Made by a program: the position numbers and the translations under genes | Notes under the pieces: model-generated | What the model saw: the letters and a program-made list of their open reading frames with translations, nothing else | The model's database searches: none | What the model was told of the DNA's origin: nothing | Part shown: piece after piece, positions 37,501-46,615 of the stretch | Position numbering within the stretch: position 1 is the stretch's first letter | Layout of the letters: each line of letters starts with the position of its first letter | Origin: Sipunculus nudus | Taxonomy: Eukaryota > Annelida > Sipuncula > Golfingiida > Sipunculidae | Assembly: GCA_026874595.1 (NCBI GenBank) | Contig: JAPPUL010000084.1 | Coordinates: forward strand, 419,001-483,000 | DNA length: 64,000 nucleotides | Direction of reading: 5' to 3'

Positions 37501-40005
37501 ATGCATTATTTCTTTAAAACGTTTATATTATTTACGTTTATATTCTTTTTAAGCACTACTGCCCTCTTATCTAAAAATATTGCCAGCCATTTGCCAGGTC
37601 AGGAACAAAATCAAGAACAAAAAAATCAAGACGCTATAAAAGAAAAGTCTGACGAGGTTGACAATCAAAAAATGCCTGCTGATGAGTCTGATGATAAGAT
37701 AAGCAATGACATAAAGCAAGATCAAAACCAACTTGTCTCTAAAGACGACTCTAAAAATCAAAAAACTCAAAATAACAAAAATGACAAGATCGAAGATAAG
37801 AACATATCTGAACAGGAGTATAAATCTCTTGTTACTAACCCTTTGGTCCGTCGTGCTGAAATAGAAGTTGACCTTGGTGATATCAAAACTGCTAAAGATT
37901 TGCTAAACCAGGCTCTTAAGGATAATCCTGAAGACCATGAGGCTCATAACCTTATTGGACTTATTTTTACACTACAAGGCGATTATGAAAACGCTCTCAA
38001 GAATTATAACATCGCGCTTAACAATAGCGAGAAAAATAAAATACGTATCGGGGTATACTCTTCCAATATTAACCTCGCAGAGCTTTACTTCTATCAAGGC
38101 CAGTTTGAGCAGGCTTATAAACATGGTACCATTGCTTTGAATATCAGTAAGGAGCTTGGCATTAAAACCGAAGAAGCGAGATCTGTTGCTTGGCTTGGTA
38201 GAATTGCTCAAGCTCGGGGCGATTACGAAAACGCTTTAATACTTCATAAGCAATCTCTTCAAATAAACGAAGAGATTAACAACGACTCTGGTATCGCATA
38301 CAGTAGCAATAATGTCGGGTTCATTTATTCTAAAATGGGCGATTATAATAAAGCTCTCTCTTCATTTAAGCGTTCTCTTATCTTTTATCGTGAACAACTT
38401 CTTAGTAGAAACGTTGCTGTCATCAGTAACAATATCGGATATGTTTATCAGGCTCAAGGCTTCTATGATAAAGCTCTAAAGTTCTTCAACAATTCTCTGG
38501 CTTTAAGAAAAGAACTTGATGATAAGCCAGGTGAAGCAACTCCTCTTAATTATATTGCGGAAATAGAAATTAGTAAAGGCAATTATTCTAAAGCTAAAAA
38601 TTACCTCCAAAGAGCACTTGAATCTTCAAAGCCACTTAAAAACTCTTATCAAATCATTACTATTTACAACAACTTGGGTGAGGTCGCTCGCCTTACAGGC
38701 CAATACAATGATGCACTAGCATTTTACGAGAAGGCTGAGGAAGCTGGAAGGAATATTAATTCTATAACAAGCCCTATTCTATATAACAACTATATAGGAA
38801 TTATTAATCTAAAACGAGGGCTTTTTTATCCTGCTATGGATAATGTCAATGAGGCGTTATCTGCAAGCCAGCAGCTTGGGGCACGCCCGTTTACTGCTAT
38901 GTTGCTTCGAAATATTGCTCTTGTACAGTATAGGCTTGGAAAGTATGATGAGGCTCTTGATAATATCAATAATGCTATCTCTATTAATGAAGATTCAGGT
39001 GCTGCTCCTGATATATCCTCTTCATACAGTATCTTGGGACTTGTATATCAAAAGAAAGGTGAGTACGATAAGGCTTTAGACTATATTCAGAAATCTATTG
39101 AAATAGATACAAAGCTAGGCATTAACCCTGGCCTTAGAAACAATTATATTAATCTTGCTGCTTTATATCAAGGGCAAAATGAAACTAAGCTTGCTCTTGA
39201 AAATTACAATAAAGCACTAAATTATTCTAACGGGCCTGCTAAACCACGTCTTATAGCTATACATAACAATATCGGAGCTTTGCATTATTCAGAAGATAAT
39301 AATGATAAGGCTCTTCAAGAGTATACCAAAGCTTTAGAAATTGCTCAAGAGCTTGGTGATCAATACAGCATAGCAATATCACGCAACAATATAGGGCTTG
39401 TACTTTATAAACAAGGTAAAGTTGAAGAAGCTGTGTTAGAATACGAGAAGGGTTATAATATATTATCAGAAAATGATATGCCTAAAGATAATGCTGCAGT
39501 AGCCTTCAACCTTGGACAGGCTTATGTTGAGGCTGGGAAATATAATGAAGCAACAAAAGCTTTGGAATCTACACTTCCATACAGGCAAACTCAGAAGGAC
39601 CCCACAATACTAGCTCTTACAACTAAGTATTTAGGGGATGCAAGCATTGCATCTGGTAATCCTCAAGCTGCTATAGAATATTACAATACATTTATACCTA
39701 TTAACGAAACTTTAAATCCGAAAATCCCGTTTAATTATAACAGGCTTGCGTATGCATATGAGGCGAGTGGTGATACGAATAAAGCATTTGAAATCTATCA
39801 AATAGCATACAGAGAAGAAAAACAGAAATCTAATATGCCTGAAGTTGCAATATCTTGTCTTGGAATAACATACGGATATGTGCTTAAAGGTGATTACAAA
39901 AATGCCTATACATATATGGCTGAACGTATTGAAATATTAAAGTCTTTAGGTAAGTCTACTGAGGCACAGGAATTATATCTTAAGAAACTTGAAGAGTTAG
40001 GATAA
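37501..40005 (+). CDS. Large exported TPR (kinesin-light-chain-type) protein
   Basis: An 834-residue product with an N-terminal leader (FFKTFILFTFIFFLSTTALLS). A disordered Gln/Asp/Lys-rich stretch to about 110 follows (including imperfect QEQN repeats). Some 17 tandem TPR units of about 40 residues come next, each with the N-N-I-G / A-L-x-x-Y-x-K-A-L pattern (NNIGYVYQAQGFYDKALKFF and similar). The longer 40-residue spacing is of the TPR_12 kind. It likely acts as a periplasmic or surface scaffold. It uses T-ending codons unlike the purine-rich genes after it. A 13-bp duplication (40002-40027) follows the stop. Confidence 0.85.
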   Translation: MHYFFKTFILFTFIFFLSTTALLSKNIASHLPGQEQNQEQKNQDAIKEKSDEVDNQKMPADESDDKISNDIKQDQNQLVSKDDSKNQKTQNNKNDKIEDKNISEQEYKSLVTNPLVRRAEIEVDLGDIKTAKDLLNQALKDNPEDHEAHNLIGLIFTLQGDYENALKNYNIALNNSEKNKIRIGVYSSNINLAELYFYQGQFEQAYKHGTIALNISKELGIKTEEARSVAWLGRIAQARGDYENALILHKQSLQINEEINNDSGIAYSSNNVGFIYSKMGDYNKALSSFKRSLIFYREQLLSRNVAVISNNIGYVYQAQGFYDKALKFFNNSLALRKELDDKPGEATPLNYIAEIEISKGNYSKAKNYLQRALESSKPLKNSYQIITIYNNLGEVARLTGQYNDALAFYEKAEEAGRNINSITSPILYNNYIGIINLKRGLFYPAMDNVNEALSASQQLGARPFTAMLLRNIALVQYRLGKYDEALDNINNAISINEDSGAAPDISSSYSILGLVYQKKGEYDKALDYIQKSIEIDTKLGINPGLRNNYINLAALYQGQNETKLALENYNKALNYSNGPAKPRLIAIHNNIGALHYSEDNNDKALQEYTKALEIAQELGDQYSIAISRNNIGLVLYKQGKVEEAVLEYEKGYNILSENDMPKDNAAVAFNLGQAYVEAGKYNEATKALESTLPYRQTQKDPTILALTTKYLGDASIASGNPQAAIEYYNTFIPINETLNPKIPFNYNRLAYAYEASGDTNKAFEIYQIAYREEKQKSNMPEVAISCLGITYGYVLKGDYKNAYTYMAERIEILKSLGKSTEAQELYLKKLEELG

Positions 40006-40074
40006 AATAGGATAATAAAATAGGATAAAAGAAGTTCTTATAAGCTTAAAGATGTATAAAAGTATATTTTGTTG

Positions 40075-40103
40075 TTGACAAAGTCTTTAATGCTGTTTAT
40101 AAT
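40075..40103 (+). promoter_or_regulatory. Consensus sigma-70 promoter of the rpsF operon
   Basis: TTGACA at 40075-40080 and TATAAT at 40098-40103 are separated by exactly 17 bases, a perfect match at all twelve positions. Transcription should begin near 40110, about 33 bases before the TTG start of rpsF. This agrees with high expression of ribosomal genes. Confidence 0.88.
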
Positions 40104-40142
40104 TTAGCGTTTTAGAGTCAATAATAAATTAAGGATGTGATT

Positions 40143-40559
40143 TTGCTAAAAAGAAAAAAATATGAGATAATGTTTATATTAAATGTGTTTGAACATGAGC
40201 GGATAAAAGAAGCTACCTTGTCCATGCTCAAAGGAAACAATTGTTCTATAGAAAAAGTCGAGGACATAGGAGTTAAAACGCTTGCTTACCCAATAAAAAA
40301 ACAAAATAATGGGTATTATTGTTTAGTATACTTTCAGGCACAACCTAATGTTATAAAGGACTTGGATAATGAGATTAAACTTAAGGAAGATATATTAAAA
40401 TATATGTGTATAGTATACAATGATAAGAAGATCAAGTCAAGTGGCAATGGAGTTATGACAAATACACGATCTTCTAGTCAAATCGGAATAACTAAACCCT
40501 ATTCCCAACCCTATAATAGAAAATACAGCCACGGGGGGCAACAGGGACAAGAAGTATAG
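40143..40559 (+). CDS. rpsF: 30S ribosomal protein S6
   Basis: A 138-residue S6. It begins LLKRKKYEIMFILN, matching the family start R-K-Y-E-I-M-F-I, and contains GVKTLAYPIKKQNNGYY and YFQA segments. The C-terminus is extended with Ser/Gly/Gln-rich sequence of about 40 residues (NGVMTNTRSSSQ). A GTG at 40137 is only one base from the AAGGA ribosome site. The TTG at 40143, seven bases away, is the more probable start. First gene of rpsF-ssb-rpsR-rplI. Confidence 0.95.
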   Translation: MLKRKKYEIMFILNVFEHERIKEATLSMLKGNNCSIEKVEDIGVKTLAYPIKKQNNGYYCLVYFQAQPNVIKDLDNEIKLKEDILKYMCIVYNDKKIKSSGNGVMTNTRSSSQIGITKPYSQPYNRKYSHGGQQGQEV

Positions 40560-40624
40560 AGTAAATAGTGCTCTCATCTATAAACAAAAAGAATGCTAAA
40601 AATACAATTTGATTGAGGAATATA

Positions 40625-41080
40625 ATGGCGTCCGTATGGGATATAAACCAAGTTACGTTAATAGGAAGGCTAACTCGTGACACAGAACTTAGGTATTCAA
40701 AGAGTGGGGTTGCAATATGCCCTATAAGTCTTGCAGTAAACAAAGTAGGGCGTAAAGATGGTAATCAAGAGGACGAAGTATATTATTTTGACATAATAAC
40801 ATTTGGCAAGACTGCAGAGCTATCAAACTCATATCTTTCAAAAGGACAACAAATTGGAGTTCAGGGTTCGCTACGCCAAAATAGGTGGGAAGATCAAAAC
40901 GGAACAAAACGCTCTAAAGTAGAGATAGTAGCAGATAGAATACAGTTTTTAAGCCCGTCTCAACAAAAGAAAGAATTAAAAAGTGAAAGGAATATAGATG
41001 AAGAAAGTTCTATGTCGAGCACTAAAGAAAATGGTAATAATCTGGGAGACTTTGAAGCTAATGACGATATACCATTTTAA
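40625..41080 (+). CDS. ssb: Single-stranded DNA-binding protein
   Basis: A 151-residue SSB. The OB fold starts MASVWDINQVTLIGRLTRDT and includes FDIITFGKTAELSNSYLSKGQ and GSLRQNRWED. A short acidic tail ends in DDIPF, the partner-binding tip. The ATG at 40625 is preceded by GAGGA with five-base spacing, so the upstream TTG at 40613 is not needed. It sits between rpsF and rpsR as in many bacteria. Confidence 0.95.
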   Translation: MASVWDINQVTLIGRLTRDTELRYSKSGVAICPISLAVNKVGRKDGNQEDEVYYFDIITFGKTAELSNSYLSKGQQIGVQGSLRQNRWEDQNGTKRSKVEIVADRIQFLSPSQQKKELKSERNIDEESSMSSTKENGNNLGDFEANDDIPF

Positions 41081-41157
41081 ATTAATCTGCTTTTAAGATA
41101 GTCTATAATATATATCAAATCATAAAATGATAAAAACTCAAGTAGGGCAAATTATAA

Positions 41158-41616
41158 ATGGAAGAAGATACAAGTAACAAAAACAGTGAAGAGACAATAA
41201 AAACAATGTCAGATGATGTTAAACCAGCGGAAGCAACTACTAAACCCAATAAATTAGTAGAAGATGTAAGAGAAACAACATCAGTAACGGACAGGAGAGA
41301 GAAAGGAGAGAGTAGGCGCGAAAGACCTCCGTACCAAAATCAGCAATTCAAAACTCAAAGACCTAGTTATATAAAAAAGCCTGCAGGGAGTAATTTTTAC
41401 TACAGAAAAAAAGTTTGCAAAGTATGCACAAAAGACTTTATAGGAGAAATAGATTATAAGAACGTATACTTTCTAAAGAGGTTTATAACAGACCGTGGCA
41501 AGATATTACCAAGACGCCTAAGTGGCTTTTGTGCAAAACATCATAGATTAGTAATAAGAGAAATAAAGAGGGCACGTTCAATAGCACTATTATCTTATAC
41601 AGAGCGTGGGACCTAA
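41158..41616 (+). CDS. rpsR: 30S ribosomal protein S18 with long N-terminal extension
   Basis: Residues about 78-152 are S18: [15 protein letters not shown], then [20 protein letters not shown] and [15 protein letters not shown], ending in I-K-R-A-R. The preceding 77 residues are Glu/Lys/Thr-rich with a basic [11 protein letters not shown] stretch and look disordered. S18 is normally 75-90 residues. No internal ATG just before the core has a clear ribosome site, so I keep the upstream start, which lies 77 bp after ssb. Confidence 0.92.
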   Translation: MEEDTSNKNSEETIKTMSDDVKPAEATTKPNKLVEDVRETTSVTDRREKGESRRERPPYQNQQFKTQRPSYIKKPAGSNFYYRKKVCKVCTKDFIGEIDYKNVYFLKRFITDRGKILPRRLSGFCAKHHRLVIREIKRARSIALLSYTERGT

Positions 41617-41681
41617 TCTATAAAAGGCTATATAAAAAAAGTAGTCTTTATTAAAAGAAAAAGATTATACTAAGGGGAAAA

Positions 41682-42254
41682 ATGCAAACAAAAGTAATAC
41701 TAAAAAAAGATGTATACGGACTTGGAGAAGAAGGAGACATAAAGAATGTGAAGGGAGGTTATGCAAGAAATTATTTAATTCCATTTTCCTACGCAGTAGT
41801 ATGTAATAAATATACATTAATGAAGCTTGAAGAGGAACGTGAAGAGATAGAAAAGCGCAAAGAGATTAAGGGAGAGAAGTCCAAGAGTTTGTATGAAAAG
41901 TTAGATGGTCTTGAGCTAATATTTGTGGAAAACGTAAGTGAAAAAGGAAAATTATTTGGCTCAGTAAACAAAAACGATATACATCACAGATTATCAGAGC
42001 AAGAAATAGTTGTTGAGAAACGAGCAATCCAATTAAACACCCCCATACGCGAAATAGGGGTAAGAGAGGTTTTGGTAGAGCTATATGGAGAGATGATAGC
42101 AAAACTAAAAGTAATTATAAAAGATAAGGAAGAAGATGTTAAGGAAGACGGTGTTGTAGAAGTTAAAGGATCACTGGAGGCAGAGGAAGTTAAGGAAGAT
42201 AAAGAAGAAGATAAAAAGGAAGAGGATAAAGGGAACGAGATAGAGAGTAAATAA
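41682..42254 (+). CDS. rplI: 50S ribosomal protein L9
   Basis: Standard L9: MQTKVILKKDVYGLGEEGD, VKGGYARNYLIPF, linker helix, and C-terminal RNA-binding domain (GKLFGSVNKNDI, then IRE-I-G). It then carries an unusual Glu/Lys/Asp-rich tail of about 40 residues (from EEDVKEDGV), giving 190 residues against about 150. A GGGG ribosome site precedes the ATG. In most relatives dnaB follows directly. Here 3 kb of other DNA intervenes. Confidence 0.95.
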   Translation: MQTKVILKKDVYGLGEEGDIKNVKGGYARNYLIPFSYAVVCNKYTLMKLEEEREEIEKRKEIKGEKSKSLYEKLDGLELIFVENVSEKGKLFGSVNKNDIHHRLSEQEIVVEKRAIQLNTPIREIGVREVLVELYGEMIAKLKVIIKDKEEDVKEDGVVEVKGSLEAEEVKEDKEEDKKEEDKGNEIESK

Positions 42255-42433
42255 GAATCGAAAGAAATTAAAGGCTTGCATAAATAAAAAAATCACCTAA
42301 AATAATTATATTGCTATTGGATTGATGAGAAATTAATAATAACCGTTTTTTACATATATCATTTAAAAAAAATGCTATATGTAAAACATGGTTTAGAGGA
42401 TTGAGCGATTTAAGGGCATTATTATTATCATTA

Positions 42434-42993
42434 TTACAATAATGGATTATTCAGGTTATATTTTATTTCTGCCATTTTTTGTATTTCATTTAGTTCATTA
42501 AATAGTTTATAAGCTATGTCATAATATGTTATACTATTAGCTAGTTTTTTTTCTTTATATGTTAGGGAGCCTAGGTTGGTATATACAATAGCTTTCCAAT
42601 ATAGGTTTTTATTATCATTCAGCGAGGCTAAGCTTTTATTATAATAGTCAAAAGCATCATGTAGCATTGTCATTTTTTGATATATGACGCCAATATCGTT
42701 ATAAGACTCTGCTATATACATTTCATTTTTTAGTTCTATTCTTATTGTAAGTGCTTTTTTACGGAACTCTAACGCAGACTCATAGTCTTTTTTAATTAGG
42801 TAGACATTACCTATTGAGTTACAAATATTGCTATAGCCGAGCTGGTCATTTTTTTTTCTATTTCTTCAAGTATTTTTTGGTAATATTTTATAGACTGACT
42901 ATACTTACCTGTTTCTAGGTATGTACGGGCAAGCTTTTCCATTACCACTATACTATCATCTATATTATTTTTGCCCAAAAGGGGTACTCCGGC
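42434..42993 (-). pseudogene. Broken TPR-protein fragment
   Basis: On the minus strand the reading frame begins after a TAA at 42994-42996 with GVPLLGKNN and continues KLARTYLETGKYSQSIKYYQ. A run of nine A (T on plus, about 42849-42857) shifts the frame. The rest, SNICNSIGNVYLIKKDYES to the stop at 42434, is again TPR (42721 onward is cleanly open). The N-terminus is missing. It abuts ald, ending eight bases from its stop, so it is a remnant or the frame-variable 3' part of a lost gene. A ninth A could also be a sequencing error. Confidence 0.6.
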
Positions 42994-43001
42994 TTAGGTA
43001 A

Positions 43002-44141
43002 TTAATTATCAAGTATTTTTATACTATTTAGCACTTTATCGGGTTCTACCCAATTAATATTGAAGTTATTTGCTATGTTTTTATTTACTACTTGTCCATA
43101 GATGGTGTTTAATCCTGTTTTAAGGTAAGGTTCATTTTCTATTGCTATTATAATATTGTTAAGTGCTATTTGTTGGATAAACGGGAAGCTTGCATGGGAT
43201 AGTACATGGGTGGATGTTTTAGCTACGATACTTGGCATATTTGTTACGCAGTAATGCACCATATCACTTTCTATATAGGTAGGGTTATCGTAGTTAGTTG
43301 GACGACTTGTTTCAAATGTACCGCCTTGGTCTATAGATATATCAACTAAAACGCTTTTTTTATCCATTATTTTTAGCATATCTTTCTTTATTATTATAGG
43401 GGGTTTTTTACCTATTGTGTGTATGGCTGATATTACTAGGTCGGTAGTTTTTAATGTATTTATTATATTTTCCTCATTAGAAGGTAGGAATTTTATGCTA
43501 TTGCTTGGCATAATTTCTTGTAATGCTTTAAATCGCTGTGGATTTGTATCTAGTAGCGTTATATTTGCTCCTAGTCGACTTGCGACGTAGCAGGCGTTAG
43601 TGCCTGCGATTCCACCACCTATTATTAACACATTACCGGGGTTAATTTTAGTACCTCCTAGTAATACACCTTTCCCCCCGTTTATATTTTCTAGGTAGTG
43701 CATTCCAACTTGGATAGATAGTTTACCGGCTATGGCACTCATTTGTGATAGGATAGGTATTCTATTATCTTCAGTTTCTAGAGTTTCGTATGCTATTGCA
43801 ATACACTTAGATTTCATAATATTTTCAAGAAGTTGAAAGTTGGACGGGAAGTGGAAGAAGGTAAATATAATTTGTTTTTCTCTAATAAGGTTATATTCTT
43901 CTTGTTGAGGTTCTTTTACTTTTATAATTAAGCTTGCTTGAGCATAAACGTCTTTAATATTGTCTACTATAGTAGCTCCTACTTTTACATACTCCTGATC
44001 ATATATACCGGCCTGTAGGCCGGCTTTTTTTTGGACTAATACTTTATTTCCCTGTTTAACTAATTTTTCAACGTAAAAAGGTATTAAACCTACTCTATTT
44101 TCGAATGGTTTTATTTCTTTTGGTATACCAATGGTTATCAT
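43002..44141 (-). CDS. ald: Alanine dehydrogenase
   Basis: A 379-residue NAD-dependent enzyme converting L-alanine to pyruvate and ammonia. The N-terminus MITIGIPKEIKPFENRVGL, the conserved Lys of IIKVKEP and His of FFHFPSN, and a Rossmann fold (VLIIGGGIAGTNAC) are all in place. An IESDMVHYCVTNMPSIV segment follows, typical of Ald. It lies between rplI and dnaB together with a TPR remnant, a position where relatives have no gene. Near its 5' end a GC-rich palindrome occurs (44008-44023). Confidence 0.95.
   Translation of the reverse strand: MITIGIPKEIKPFENRVGLIPFYVEKLVKQGNKVLVQKKAGLQAGIYDQEYVKVGATIVDNIKDVYAQASLIIKVKEPQQEEYNLIREKQIIFTFFHFPSNFQLLENIMKSKCIAIAYETLETEDNRIPILSQMSAIAGKLSIQVGMHYLENINGGKGVLLGGTKINPGNVLIIGGGIAGTNACYVASRLGANITLLDTNPQRFKALQEIMPSNSIKFLPSNEENIINTLKTTDLVISAIHTIGKKPPIIIKKDMLKIMDKKSVLVDISIDQGGTFETSRPTNYDNPTYIESDMVHYCVTNMPSIVAKTSTHVLSHASFPFIQQIALNNIIIAIENEPYLKTGLNTIYGQVVNKNIANNFNINWVEPDKVLNSIKILDN
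44008..44032 (+). terminator. Terminator-like hairpin antisense inside ald
   Basis: CCGGCC and GGCCGG flank a TGTA loop, followed by C and eight T on the plus strand. It has the form of a strong intrinsic terminator for rightward transcription, yet lies within the ald coding region (encoding part of K-K-A-G-L-Q-A-G). It might stop antisense transcripts from the rpsF operon, or be chance. Confidence 0.4.
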
Positions 44142-45248
44142 AATAATATTATTATATATAATTCATTTTATTTTTTATATAAAAAGCTTAAAGCTATAAT
44201 TTTAAGATAATACCTACTTTTATTTTACTAGTCAACATTTTAATAAACCTTTAGTTTCTAATTATATCCTATTTTATTTTCGCTTTGTATAGAATTAGCA
44301 TTTTGATAGCTTTTGTGTATATTTTCACTTTACTAATTTAAGCTATTATATATAATAGATAGTGCCTAATTAGGTATAGTGGAGGGTTTATGATGATATT
44401 TTTATAATTTTGTTGTGAGACCTTGTTCCTATAGTTATGAGTTGTAACTGTTATTAGTAATGTTATTAGTAGTAGAGGGATTGTCTTGTTATATTGTTGT
44501 ATAGAAAGTCAAGAGATATGGATGCAATGTAGAATCTACATCAGGGTTATTTTCTATTAATTTTAGAATAAAAAGAAGTAATCATATAAAAGTAATAGAT
44601 TGGCTATTGGTACTAATAAGTTTGTTATTATTGGTAGTTATATAGTTAGGGATATTGCTTTAATATTTTTTGGGAGTGTTGCTTGAATTATTGTATAAGG
44701 AAAAGTTAGGGTTAAAAGAGAGGAAGACTTAAAGGAGTTAGAGAATGAGCTATTTATATAGCTATTAATTTAAGATAGCGTGGGTAGTTCTATATAAGGG
44801 TATTTAAGATTAGAGTTTTTTAGATAAGTATGATATTGTTTTAATTTCATACTATATTATAATAGTATATTATACTCATAATAGTTTAATGAGCTATGTT
44901 ATATAGGGCGGTTTATTAGTGATTATTTAGCGTCATTTAGGTATATTTCTGTGAAGGAGGCATATGAGGTTTAGCTCAAGATTAAAAGGTGTTAGGGATT
45001 ATTTTAATATTTTGATAAATAGTACTCTAATATAAATAGATATTATAATAGAGGCAGATAAAATGATATATGACATTAAGTACTATTTTTTAAAATATTA
45101 ACAAACACATAATATATTATACTCATAATGCCTTAATAGTTTATGTTATATTGTATCAATGTTAATTAGGCTTTGTCTTTTATAGAGTTGGTATTTTTTA
45201 GACTTATATATTAACTTAAGGTTAATGTTGAGGTGTAGTTTACGGTTA
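44142..45248. other. 1.1-kb AT-rich non-coding stretch before dnaB
   Basis: No reading frame of useful length exists on either strand. The 17-mer TATATTATACTCATAAT occurs at 44866-44882 and again at 45113-45129, with loosely matching downstream sequence (TTATGTTATAT-like). A plus-strand patch near 44600-44730 translates as hydrophobic sequence interrupted by stops (IDWLLVLISLLLL), perhaps decayed membrane-protein coding DNA. No DnaA-box sequence was seen, so an origin is not supported. Confidence 0.5.
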
Positions 45249-46604
45249 ATGATGGAAAAGACTTCACTATTAGAAAATAAAGGACCATACACAAAAGAGA
45301 TAGAGCAAGCGGTAATAGCGTCGCTACTAATTGATAAAGAAGTGCTTGGAGAGGTAGCAGAAAGTGTATCAATTGATGATTTTTACTATGACCTTCATAA
45401 AGAGATAGTCTCTACAATACTTGAGTTATACGAAGAAAATACCCCAATAGACTTAATAACAGTAAATAATAAACTTAGTGGTAAAACAATATTTGTCCAA
45501 GGAGGAGGAGCAGAATATTTAGACGATATAGTAAACACACTTCCGACATCAGCAAATGCCGAATATTACATAAAGATATTAAAAGAGAAAGCTGAGTTAA
45601 GACGACTTATAAAAGTATGTACTGACTTAATTAAAGAAGCAAATAGTGAAAGTGATCGTTCAGATGATTTAATAGACCGCGCTGAATCAAAGATATTTGA
45701 GATAGCAAATAAGCGAATAGGTGGTGGATTTGAAGAGATAAAGCCTGCACTAAGTGAAGCAGTAGATCACATAGAAATGCTTTACCATAGTAAGAATAAG
45801 ATAACGGGGATTCCAAGTAAATTTTTTGACTTAGACTCATTAACAGGCGGATTTCAAGCCTCAGATTTAATCATATTAGCAGCACGTCCCTCAATGGGTA
45901 AGACAGCATTTGCCCTTAACCTAACAGAAAATATAGCGTTAAAAACAGATAAAGCAATAGCATTTTTTTCTTTAGAGATGTCCAAAAGCCAGCTATGCCA
46001 ACGTTTGATAAGCTCAAATAGTGGTGTAGACTCACAAAAAATTCGAACTGGTAAGCTTGAGAAGAGTGACTTTTATCATATAACAGACTCGGTATCACTT
46101 TTATCTACAACAAAGATATTTATAGACGACACGCCATCGATAACCCCTCTTGAGATAAGAGCAAAAGCAAGACGTCTTGCCTCTCAAGAAGATTTGAGCT
46201 TAATAATAATAGATTACCTGCAACTCATATCAATAGCAAGTAATAAAAGAACAGAAGGACGGCAAAATGAGATAGCAGAAATATCTAGATCCCTAAAAAC
46301 CCTTGCACGCGAACTTAATATAACTATTTTAGCCTTATCCCAGCTATCAAGACAAGTAGAAATAAGAGGAGGAGATCATAGACCCAGATTATCAGATTTA
46401 AGAGACTCTGGAGCACTTGAGCAAGATGCAGATATTGTTTTATTTATATACAGAGATGAATATTACAATCCTAATAACGAAGAGGCAAAAGGGACAGCTG
46501 AGCTTATTGTGGCAAAGCAGAGAAATGGTCCAACAGGTGTTGTAAACCTTCTATTTAATCCTAGCTTGGCGCGTTTTAATAATCTTCAAAAAGATTATAA
46601 ATAA
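45249..46604 (+). CDS. dnaB: Replicative DNA helicase DnaB
   Basis: A 451-residue helicase. The N-terminal primase-binding domain (EQAVIASLLIDKEVL, then EIVSTILELYEEN) precedes the RecA-like ATPase. The ATPase shows Walker A AARPSMGKTAFALN, Walker B LIIIDYLQLI, DLRDSGALEQDADI and the R-x-G-P-x-G finger (KQRNGPTGVVNLLF). Two ATGs, 45249 and 45252, are possible. The longer frame from 45225 lacks conserved residues. In other bacteria it follows rplI. Confidence 0.95.
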   Translation: MMEKTSLLENKGPYTKEIEQAVIASLLIDKEVLGEVAESVSIDDFYYDLHKEIVSTILELYEENTPIDLITVNNKLSGKTIFVQGGGAEYLDDIVNTLPTSANAEYYIKILKEKAELRRLIKVCTDLIKEANSESDRSDDLIDRAESKIFEIANKRIGGGFEEIKPALSEAVDHIEMLYHSKNKITGIPSKFFDLDSLTGGFQASDLIILAARPSMGKTAFALNLTENIALKTDKAIAFFSLEMSKSQLCQRLISSNSGVDSQKIRTGKLEKSDFYHITDSVSLLSTTKIFIDDTPSITPLEIRAKARRLASQEDLSLIIIDYLQLISIASNKRTEGRQNEIAEISRSLKTLARELNITILALSQLSRQVEIRGGDHRPRLSDLRDSGALEQDADIVLFIYRDEYYNPNNEEAKGTAELIVAKQRNGPTGVVNLLFNPSLARFNNLQKDYK

Positions 46605-46615
46605 GAAGAAGTTGT

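Noticed and set aside
44142-45248. Replication origin near dnaB
   Set aside because: AT-rich, but no DnaA-box sequence or dnaA/dnaN genes nearby.
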